From Eutreptiella sp. 'Long Island Sound 2002' (taxonomy: Eukaryota; Euglenozoa; Euglenophyceae; Eutreptiales; Eutreptiaceae), in assembly GCA_964036045.1 (NCBI GenBank), contig OZ038384.1:46314851-46378850 (forward strand): 64,000 nt of DNA, read 5' to 3'. The notes under the pieces were generated by a model, which saw only the letters and a program-made list of their open reading frames with translations, had not been told where the DNA came from and made no database searches. A program made the position numbers and the translations under genes. Shown here one piece after another: positions 55,293-64,000 of the stretch (positions are counted from its first letter, which is position 1; each line of letters starts with the position of its first letter).

Positions 55293-56640
55293 CTAGGCTA
55301 GAACGAAATTGGGTCTTCTAGCGTGTTCGTAGGGGAGAAGCCAGTGACCCGACATCGCCCCCCTCGACGGACACCGTGCCCATGGGGTTGTTGTTTTTCG
55401 AGGGTGGGGCGTCCAAACAGCAACGTGTGGTGGGGGCAGTTGGGACTTGACTCGTCTATGGGGGTGAGCCAATGTCTCGAACTGCTGCAGAGTGGGCACC
55501 CCAACCGAGCCCTGCTGTCCTTTGCCAGGGATACCCGCAAGGGTGGGGAGCGGCTGGTCACCGCATGGACGGTGGGCTTTTTCAGCCTTGGCCCTTGGTA
55601 GAGGGTCAAGGATGAACCGACTCTGGTCCACCAACTGATGGCGTGGAACCGGGGTGAGGAAGCGAAAGAGGACCATCTGCTTCCCCACCCCGGGCACTGC
55701 AGGCAAACTGCGGTGCCTGAGAGTGGAAGCAAATATCACAACATCGCTACGCTCAAAGACCACAGCAAAGGTCACGTGATGCCGGCCAACACGTAGAGGA
55801 CTGCTCACCGGCATGCTTCAAGGGATCTCTACCCAAAGCAGTGATCACCTTGCCGGGCCGCATCTGCCAACGCCGGGAAAGTTGGTGATTTGCCAAACAG
55901 GCCCTATGTGAGTCCTAGTTGGAAATCAAATCCCACACTTCATCGCGTTTGGCCTTTGTGGACTCCAAGGAGGCTCTCACAGTGGTGTACCACTGTGAGG
56001 CCTCCTCTGTGTCCACAACCCCTCGCAACCGCCGGATCCTGAGTTGTCGCAAGGCCTCGTTCCACTCCAGTTCAGTAGTTGGTAGGATATGCGAGTAATG
56101 TGTGGATGCTAGGGAGACAAAGGGGAGGGGCAAACCGCACCCATTGAGGAAATGCTTTTCCTCCGTAGTAAACACCGCGAGGGTGTTTACTGTCCGGGAC
56201 AATATGGGTACACTCGGGTACGATTGGACATACCCGCAATTTCTCAACAGTCCCCATTTGCCACCCCCACCGTGGAGCGGAGGTGGGGGAGGAATTTCTT
56301 TTTGGGTTGAACTTCTTCGACACCTAGATTTGCAATATAACCAAACTGTAGATAAGGGGTGTCAAAGAAGTTCAACCACAAAGTTTTGGAAGATCCCTCC
56401 AACTTGCCGGTGGCCGGTAGGCACAAATTGTGCACAAAATCCACCGGACAGCGGAAGCGGATCATGCGGGTGTACCGAGCGCAACCTGCGGTTGACTCGG
56501 TGCATCCACAACCTCCCCACCAGCGTCTTATCAGGGACGCTGATATCAGCCATGGATATGGGGAAGAGGGAAGCTGCCGGGCGCATGTGTGTAAAGGCTT
56601 GAGGTCTCGGTGGGCACCCCCGTGTACCCAACTTTAATCA
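55293..56640 (-). pseudogene. Decayed minus-strand ORF series, unknown family
   Basis: Minus-strand pieces in order: 56362-56631 (MADISVPDKTLVGRLWMHRV), 56244-56465 (LNFFDTPYLQFGYIANLGVE), 55915-56247 (ELEWNEALRQLRIRRLRGVV then SLESTKAKRDEVWDLISN and TAG), continuing in frame with QLSRRWQMRPGKVITALG. After a frameshift comes 55293-55814 (HHVTFAVVFERSDVVIFAS, KQMVLFRFLTPVPRHQLVDQ). Consistent strand and composition suggest one coding region of about 450 residues, broken by at least two frameshifts and one stop. No domain recognised; a transposon gene is the likely source. Confidence 0.4.
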
Positions 56641-57530
56641 ATGAGGTGGGTCCACGGAGAAGCCTAAGAAAGTCCTCAAGACACTCTACACCCATGGGGT
56701 CCGGTTGGGTTGGGCTTGCCATGGTGACAAACAGAGGGTGTGAAAGAAATGGAGGGGTGAGGCGGGGAGACTAGTGGGTGTGAATATATGGCAAAACAAT
56801 TACGCAACTTGTGACGAGAACGTGAAAAGGGGTGTGGGCAGGAGGAGTGGGAAGGGTGTGGGTGGGCGGAAGTGACGGCCGGGGGGGGGGGGTGGCCGTC
56901 TGCAATTGGACAAACCTTCACTTCGCCCTAAAGCGACGAAATCTAGCTTTCAATGAAAGCTAAGTGAAAGCTAAGTGAAACCTAAATGAACCCTTGACCG
57001 ATAGTTTGGTGACGGTTCAGTGGGGGTTCACTAGGTGGGCTCGGTCGAATTAGTGGGTTGGAAAAAAAAGTACCCCACACCCACTACCTTCACCAAACAT
57101 CGATGCACATGGCCCAAACACATTAAAAGAACATTACCTAGCATGCAACAAGTAGAACAAACCGGCACAAAGGCACAGAACTAGGTGACCGAACCGCAAA
57201 TGAACCTCCACTTAGCCACTAGTGAACCGCAGGTACATTGGCCCCTAGCACGGTTCCAAGGTTCACGCATTCCTATTTTCCACAAGGTGCAGAATCCCTG
57301 GTAAGTGGTGTTGCCTCCTTGTTCCACCAAATGGTGGCTTTCCGGCTGAACTCCAACGATCACATTCATGACCCGGGCTCCAATATTGGAGGGAACATAG
57401 CTTATTAGCAACTGTGAGTCTCAAAGAGGATCCGAGGATCTTTGCGGACATTACTTCCGGGGGGGGGGGGTTCTAATGGTGACCGTGCTACAAACATACT
57501 CACACTATAGACAAATGGATCAAGGGGGGT
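56641..57530. repeat. No gene; AAGCTAAGTGAA / TTCACT repeats
   Basis: A cluster at 56935-57035 holds CTTTCAATGAAAGCTAAGTG, GCTAAGTGAAACC and GGGTTCACTAGG words related to 18510-18575 and to the TTCACTGA clusters at 50.6 and 52.1 kb. G-runs lie at 56881-56892 and 57462-57471. Nothing else recognised. Confidence 0.4.
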
Positions 57531-60260
57531 TCCTTGAGTGGCGTGTGGCAGTGCTCCGGTGGTGTTGTTGCACTAAACCGCTTGTGTCAAATCCAAAGGC
57601 TTAGTAGGCGGAGCATTAATCTGTTGTTGCACAAAGCTAGAAATATGGCTCAAAATCCTAACTTGCTTACACAGGGTTGTCCACTGCTCCCGGAGCTCTT
57701 GCATATTGTGCTTTTGGCATCTACCAAAAGCTTGGCAGTGTCGGGAGAGCTCCATCAGCCCCGAGCAGACCGTTGTTTTCTATGCATACATGTTGTCATG
57801 GGTGGCACCTCTTAGCCTCATGAGCGCCTAGTATAGGCCCAATATACAGGCTCCCAATTGCTAGCGGTTACAGCCATGCAAAGCATCTTGCGTGCGCTTT
57901 CTGTGTCCACTGTTCCGGTACCATAACTCGGTTGTTGGACACCCACATTCCACCGTGGGCCACTACATCTACCATGGCTGGGTACCTATTATATCAGTGC
58001 CCATGATGCTACACCACAATTGTGGATTCGCAAGGCACAAAAGTCCGCAAGGACGGCAACGGAAGTGGTCCATGCTCTGCAACGGTCTGCTGCTCATCCA
58101 TCTTCAGGGAACACGGCTCGTTTGGCAGTCTCCCATCGACCTTGCAAATGAGACGATTAGTTTGCTATCACAACTTGGGGAAGATACTGCGGTTGCTACG
58201 GAAGCGGGGGGTGAGGACAACCATGTTCGCTTGCCTGCGTTTTGACAAGAAAAAGAGGCCTTACATGCCTAGTTACTCACTTTGGAGTGTGAGAAAAATG
58301 AGGTAGAGACACTCCTTCATTCCTCCTTGGTGCAGGCTCAACAAAAGCAAAACACAATTGGCTTCATTGCCGTGGCGGTTGCAAGATGCAAAGAAACCCG
58401 CACTTCCAATGGAATCTGATTTGCATGCCTATGCAGACCGCCCAATGCATAATGCATGATGCGGCCTCTACTTTAATGAAATTCTCCATGCTTGTGAATA
58501 AATTCTGCGGGTCTTTCTCAACATACTTCCTACACTATTTGACCAATTTGGCTCCGTCAAAATATCAAATCCCCCCACACACAAATGTCGCATTTTGTGA
58601 TTGCACCCCCATGCTAACCACTGCATGGGTGCACGGGGCATGCCACTAACTAGTGTGCGCATACTGATGGACCTGTTGGCTAACACTTCGTCTTCGTCCG
58701 CTCCTACCCCACCACCGGAAGCAGTGGTCCAGCTCTTGGACTTTGATCCAAAAGCTTCCCTCGACCCGGCAAACCACTATTGCCAACCCCCCCACCCCCC
58801 CGCCTCCTTTGGAAAATTAGAGCCTCAGGAGGTTAGCCAGCAGTAGTCAGTCCTCGATGGATTTCCATCTTGGATCAACAAGGCAGATGATCAGTTGGAG
58901 GCAACGCACGCACGGGTTTGCCGAGCCACGCAACGAGCTAGCTACCCAGTCCCCAACTTTCCTACCACATTTGTGAGTTTCCGTTGTACCCATGTGGACT
59001 AGGCCGTCCGGTATTATTTGGGCAAGCAATTTTGTACTACATGAGCTATTTCTTTTTTGAATTTGTTGGTCATAAGCGCAGGTTTCACCAGTTGTGTGAG
59101 GTTCAAGACACGTGTGAGACATTGCTGCACAGTTCCTTGTGATAAGGGCCGAAACAGAGAGCACCAAGTGGCTACAAGTCGCTATGTATGCTCATCGGTG
59201 TATTGCACAAATTGCAGTAGCGGGAGGCTTTTCACGAGTGCCATCGGCACATGTTGGGGCACTTGAACGCCCAGTGGTGTGTTGATGTCGGCTGTGGCTG
59301 TTAAGACGATGCCGTGCGGGACAAGTAAAGGTTGCACGTCTGATATAGACTGCACATGCCGGTGGTTAGCGCCCATCACCACGCATCGCCACGTGGGATA
59401 GTGGCTAGCCATGGACTGCCGGTAGGGCCTTCAACGCCTCATTGAGCACCCCAACATGCACTGGCCCTAAAAGGCTCTGAAGAAGTTCCCGGGACTGAGC
59501 ATCGGTGGAGCCACATAGGAGGTCCAAAAATCCCCAAGAGACACCTTCCATGGACGGAATGTCAGCCATACAACCAAAGAGCGAGCCAAAGAACTAGCTC
59601 TTGAGAACCACAGAGAGAAAACAAGGGACCAATCTAGCTCGTAGCGGAATATGAGCGGTGGATGATGACCCCCACAAGATGTTGCACGGGTCAGTGCCGC
59701 TCTGAGAGTCTTGGTTGTTGGCTGGAAAGTCCCCTAGGTTGTTGGAAAAAGTGCCCATGTCCTCCTACGCTTGCGCACGGATCACAACTACTTTGGGTAA
59801 TGTGATCACTGGATCCGTTGCAGGACACAACTACCACATGAGTGACACAGCCCGACATCACACACCTCATCAGCGGATATCGGTTGTTTTTTGGGTGTTT
59901 ACATGTTCGTTGCACACAACCTGTACCCGGCTACCTGCGTGTTGCCCTCCAAGGGGTGGAGAACGGAAGCATGGCTCACCGCAGCAACCAGGGCCGTGAG
60001 CACGCAGGACATGCGCCACCACCACCGACCTTGTTTTCTTCCCTCTTGTTCTGTTTTGGTGTGTGTGAGGTGCACCAGGCCTTTGCCTGGGGGGTCGGGG
60101 GCTGGGGGGAAGGCCCCTGCTTTGGGTCAGAGAGAGATCGAGTGGACACTGGCGAGGCCGGGTCTGTCAGGGCCGCCGTGTGTCAAGGCGGGGGCGAGGT
60201 GTTGTGCAGAGGACCCCATGTCTGACCTGAGGGATTCTGCTGCATGCCCCTTGCTTCCAG
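57531..60260. other. No gene recognised; probable intron or intergenic DNA
   Basis: Short overlapping ORFs on both strands. Possible relic peptides are at 57573-57755 (-, ELREQWTTLCKQVRILSHIS) and 57892-58306 (+, VGHYIYHGWVPIISVPMML, then RKRGVRTTMFACLRFDKKKR in another frame). No family is recognised and frames shift often. The stretch ends in CCCCTTGCTTCCAG, the acceptor of the 60261 exon. Confidence 0.45.
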
Positions 60261-62132
60261 GCGCTGCACTCTGGGGCACGTGCAGCCATCCAGGCCAGCG
60301 AGCACGCGGTGCGAGGCAGTGTGGAGGAGGATGAGGCAGCACTGCGCAATGTGGCATATGAGTTCGAGCTCGAGCTGTTACAAGCGGCGCTGCAGGCAGT
60401 GGAGCTGCGCGACGTGCGGGAGGAGCGGGAGGCCCTCCGCCGCCTGGCAGACATGGAGGTGCTCGACGACTTCCCCGATCTCAAGGCGGCACGACCTCCA
60501 GAAGCCCCTCCAGCTGCGCCTGTCCAGGGGGCCGGGGGCCAAGAGGCGCAGGCCCCCTCGGCCCCGCCTCATGGCCTTGAGTCCACAGACGTGCGCGAAG
60601 GCCCGCTGCCCCACAGCCCTTCGGGTGCTGGTCACGCCGGGGTCCTGGCGGCGGCAGTGGCAGTGGCTGCTGCGGCGGCGGCGCTGGCGAGGCAGGAGGC
60701 AGCGCAGGCGGCGGCACGAGCAGAGGCGCTGGTGCGGCAGGAGGCGCAAGAGCGGGATCGGCAAGAGTCGATGCAGCGGGCAGAACATGAGGCGATCGCC
60801 CAGCGAGAGGCCGAGGACCGAGACCAACGGGTGGCAGAGGCGCTCGCCGAGCTGCTGCGCACCGAGGAGCGGGCCCGGCAGGGGATCTTCGAGGAGGCAA
60901 CGCAGTTCATGCGGCATATTTGGGCCCGCCGTGCGTCAGTGGAGCTGGCGGACGCGCGACGCTTTGCTGCCCCGGTAATCAACCGGGTGCTGATGATGTT
61001 CCACGCCAAGCGGATTTTGGAGCGGCGGCGGCGCGCGCGGCTGCGCAGCTGGCGCATGCAGGACCAGGACGAGGAGCAGCGGCAGGCGAAGGAGGACGCG
61101 CATGAGCAGCGGAAGGCACAGCGCAAGGCCCTGGAGCACAAGGTGCGTGACCAGGCTCTGCGGGAGCGCAGCGTGGGGCACGTGCAGCGCTGGTGGCGCG
61201 GGTGTATGGTCCGGTTGTGGGTGCTGAACCGGTTCTGGGCAGCGCTGCACATCCAGCGCAACCTCCGGGGCTATTGGGGACGGCGCGAGGCGGCCTCCGT
61301 GCGCGACAAGCGGGAGGCGGACCAACAGAAGGCCGAGCAGCGGCTGCGGAAGAAGCAGAAGAAGGAAGAGGAGGAGCGTGCGCGTGAGCAGCAGGAGCGC
61401 GAGCAGGAGCGGGAGCGCGAGCAGGAGCGGGAGCGCGAGGAGGCGGAGCGTGCTGCCGTGAGGCGGCCCAAGGCGCAGCGCGCAGGCAATCGGGAACCGG
61501 TCCACAAGAAGGAGCTGCGCGAGGACCCACTGGAGGTGCTTCAGAGGCGGGCTGCGGAATGCGAGGCAGCCGGGGATCTACCGCGCGCTCTGGCGCTGCA
61601 CCAGCAAGTCCTACAACGGCTGCAGGGGGGGTCCGGGCCGGGGGCGGTGCATAGCGCGAGCCTCAACGTCGACACCGAAGACCTGATCCTGTGCATTACG
61701 GAGCTCAGCAACATCGTGGCCCAGGACTTGATCAAGAAGCCAGACCTCAGGGGCGCGGCACAGTGCCTGCGGCGCGCCGACGCTCTTTCTGCCCGGGCCT
61801 TCATCCACGCCGCACCCTCGAGCGAGCAGCGGCGGATGATCGCGCGCGCGCACCTGTACACCAACCTCACGTGCCTGTGGAAGGCGCAGGGGGACCTGCG
61901 TGGGGCATTGAAGTCGACGGAGAAGGCGCTCGCCATTCTGTTGGAGCACAACCTGTTCGACCAGCTGCCGACTTGCTATCTCAACATCTCTGCTCTGTAC
62001 TCCTCATTGGGCCTGCACTCGGAAGCGCTGTGGCACGCCCTCATGGCCTTGGAGGCCGTCAAGAAGCTGCTGGCCCTTGCAGATCTTGTGGACTCAAAGC
62101 GGCCGAAGAGTGGCATTGAAACTGAGGCGGAG
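60261..62132 (+). CDS. Exon: coiled coil, two IQ motifs and TPR repeats
   Basis: A 1,872-bp exon (624 codons), preceded by CTTCCAG and ending GAG|GTTGTTGTG, phase 0 at both ends. It opens ALHSGARAAIQASEHAV, then a long Ala/Glu/Arg coiled coil. Two IQ motifs follow, VQRWWRGCMVRLWV (about 61183) and IQRNLRGYWGRREA (about 61252). A highly charged Arg/Glu/Gln helix (REQEREREQERER) ends near 61450. From about 61530 there are TPR-like helices: AGDLPRALALHQQVLQRL, AQGDLRGALKSTEKALAIL and LGLHSEALWHALMALEAVKK. Calmodulin or light-chain binding through IQ motifs plus TPR protein interaction suggests a calcium-responsive scaffold, possibly cytoskeletal or flagellar. Composition and architecture match the 5278-7746 exon. 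Confidence 0.8.
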
Positions 62133-62921
62133 GTTGTTGTGCTCGTGCCCTGCATTGCCCTTTAGACCGCAGCGCATTCAGCCATTTCGGACGCACCTAC
62201 CAGAGGGCGACGGAGTAGAGGCCGCATGCATTTTTGAGCATCAACCCCCCCCCCCCAAGTGGGAAAGTGTTGATAGGATGGCTGTCACACTTGGGGTCTT
62301 CTAGGGCCGGTCCGGTACGTCTGGGGGTAAGTAGTGCAGGTGCCAATGATGAGGGAGCCACAACGCTCTTGGAAGACTGCAGTATGCGATGTAGCCCTAG
62401 TCAAGGTCGCCAAGTAGTCTTCAGAGCCCACAGTTTTGTCGCATGATGCAGGCTGAATCACCTCACGTCGTGGGGAGGGTGTGTAAAGAGGTATGGGAAG
62501 ATGTGGTGCGTAGTCTCACCTTTTGGCCTTTACATGCAGTGTTTTGCGTGGTGGGTGGTTTTGGGGTTGGCTCCGGGACAGTCCCCCAGATGACAGGTGC
62601 TGTGCGCAGGCGCCCTTGTGAGGCTGTGTGACCGTGGAGTGGTGCCCTACAACCCATGCTGCAGTCACCATAGCCCAAGCGCTAATGCCCCAGCATGCTC
62701 CTGGGCCACATGCCCCATAACACGCCCTATACCCCATACCACGACTCCTGCGTGCCCCTTTGCCAGGCGCACAGTGCTGCACGTGCTCCTATACCATGTG
62801 TCATGTACCACCACCCCCGGCCTATGCCGTCTGCCCCATGCCCTAAGTCTGATACCCAATCCCCCTGGCTCCTCCGCCTTATGTCTGCTGCAGACCCTGT
62901 CCACCACTGGCCCGTGTGCAG
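62133..62921 (+). other. Intron (789 bp)
   Basis: GTTGTTGTG...CCCGTGTGCAG, phase 0. It contains a C11 run (about 62246) and the in-frame stop at 62163-62165, so splicing is needed to reach the next exon. Confidence 0.7.
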
Positions 62922-63578
62922 GTTGCTCCGGAGCTGTTGCAGCTGCTGCATGCGGGGGACCTGGACACCATGTTGCAGGCGGAGGTTTGGCAGTTGCCGC
63001 GCGGCGAGCGCATGGCCGCGTTCGGGGCGCAGCTCGCCACCGCTTACTATGCAGTGGCGGTGGAGCAGGAGTACCTTCTGGACGCGCCGGCGTATTTCCA
63101 CACGTACCGTGAGGCCGTGCGAACTGCTGAGGACTTGTTAGGCCCCTCGGACCCCCTGACCCTCCGCTTCCGGAAGTCGCTGACGCGTGCGGCGCGACAC
63201 GAGCGGCACCTGCGGGTCATCGCCCACACATCCCCAGCGGCCACGGCAGACAATCCAGAGCTTGCGCATTCGTTGACGCGCGCAGATCAGGCGTCGCCAC
63301 TGGCCCTTGCAGACGCGCTTGTGCCGCAGCAGACGGCCTCCCTCGCCATCAACGTGCCGCTGCACGTCACCCCTGCCGGGTCGCCGGTGCCGGGGCCCTG
63401 GGTTACCGCCGCGGGATCCCCGATACCCGGCGCCACCCCCATCCCTTCGGCAAAGGCGGTCCGACAGTTGCCACCTCTGCCACAGGCCCCGACGGCATCG
63501 GCACCCGCCGGGCCTGATGGGGCGGTGCGGCACGGGCTCCTGCGCTCCCTCAGCAACGGCCCTCGGTCTGTGACATAG
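62922..63578 (+). CDS. Terminal exon, helical then Pro-rich C-terminus
   Basis: Follows GTGTGCAG in phase 0 and runs 218 codons to TAG (63576-63578). The first half is TPR-like helical: APELLQLLHAGDLDTMLQA, then AFGAQLATAYYAVAVEQEYL and FHTYREAVRTAEDLLGPSDP. The second half is Ala/Pro/Ser-rich and probably disordered (repeated AGSP-V/I-PG). It joins the 60261 exon smoothly across the 789-bp intron. No AATAAA is seen within the 420 bp downstream. Confidence 0.75.
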   Translation, partial: VAPELLQLLHAGDLDTMLQAEVWQLPRGERMAAFGAQLATAYYAVAVEQEYLLDAPAYFHTYREAVRTAEDLLGPSDPLTLRFRKSLTRAARHERHLRVIAHTSPAATADNPELAHSLTRADQASPLALADALVPQQTASLAINVPLHVTPAGSPVPGPWVTAAGSPIPGATPIPSAKAVRQLPPLPQAPTASAPAGPDGAVRHGLLRSLSNGPRSVT

Positions 63579-64000
63579 CCCTCGGCGTCAGGGTTGTGTG
63601 GGCCGGAGATGCTCGGCCACTGCGACCGGGATTGAGGCCCCACATCAGCTCATGTCCCGCCCTGCCGATGCGGCAACCCCCATGCCAGGGGGCCAGAAGC
63701 AGCACCTGTCAGCAGAGGGAAATGATGTATACAGTTTCGTTGTAAAAACAAACAACAAGACGCACATCCGGCACACTGGCTGAGCTTCAACCCCCAACCC
63801 CCCTCCCCCACCCTCGCACACAAGCCCTCCACACCCTCCCTGACACTTTTGACCAACAAAACTGCGGTGTTGCTCCTCTGATCTTCATAGACACAAACGA
63901 CTCCGATCAACAAGCCACACAGAACACATGGCATTTCACACCAGGTGTACTGTGCAGCCCTCCTCCCCCCCTCTACTCCACATGTCATGGTGTCTTGGTA
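63579..64000. other. 3' flank of the IQ/TPR gene
   Basis: Probable 3' untranslated region and downstream sequence. A-rich stretch GTAAAAACAAACAACAAG at about 63742. Nothing else recognised. Confidence 0.5.

Overview
This window is eukaryotic nuclear DNA. Large GC-rich protein-coding exons are bounded by GT...AG splice sites, and they sit in about 50 kb of repeats, decayed transposons and satellite DNA. There is no bacterial gene organisation. IQ-motif/TPR proteins, a tyrosine-recombinase retroelement, a non-LTR retrotransposon relic and many degenerate TTAGGG-like tracts would fit a protist or alga, but nothing here fixes the taxon.

Host-like genes lie at the two ends, all on the + strand. 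At 3.09-3.40 kb is a helical-repeat (armadillo-like) exon. At 5.28-7.75 kb is a 2.47-kb exon coding for a coiled-coil protein with IQ motifs. At 60.26-62.13 and 62.92-63.58 kb are two more exons of the same style (IQ motifs, coiled coil, TPR repeats, stop codon). All these exons have phase-0 borders, so the 5.3-kb and 60-kb exons could belong to one gene split by a 52.5-kb intron, or to two genes. A small zinc-cluster exon at 8.25-8.39 kb is the rival 3' end for the first gene.

From 8.4 to 29 kb there is a minus-strand non-LTR reverse transcriptase relic (9.3-10.1 kb), a diverged 0.86-kb tandem duplication, a Pro-rich minisatellite, a decayed UPF1-like SF1 helicase (15.3-16.3 kb) flanked by two homologous transposon-protein fragments, arrays of a 72-bp hairpin-rich repeat, and a frameshifted retroelement with the order Gag - tyrosine recombinase - reverse transcriptase/RNase H (24.6-29.0 kb).

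The most interesting object is a 6,481-bp DNA transposon at 29,477-35,957. It has imperfect terminal inverted repeats and a target duplication of up to 7 bp. It is inserted inside one unit of the 72-bp array, and a neighbouring array unit preserves the empty site. It encodes an uninterrupted 738-aa protein and a spliced 711-aa protein with a ParB-like motif. It carries 12 copies of a 16-22 bp palindrome (core GGCCGAAATTTCGGCC) confined to non-coding DNA, many spaced almost exactly 70 bp apart. An element-encoded ParB-like protein together with parS-like repeated palindromes would be a novel arrangement; this is a hypothesis.

From 37.7 to 48.8 kb is a satellite of ten head-to-tail units of about 1.0-1.15 kb, alternating between a long and a short type, each introduced by degenerate TTAGGG-like sequence. 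From 49 to 60 kb are decayed minus-strand ORFs, elements with TTCACTGA-rich ends, a duplicated GT-rich element and other repeats without a convincing host gene.
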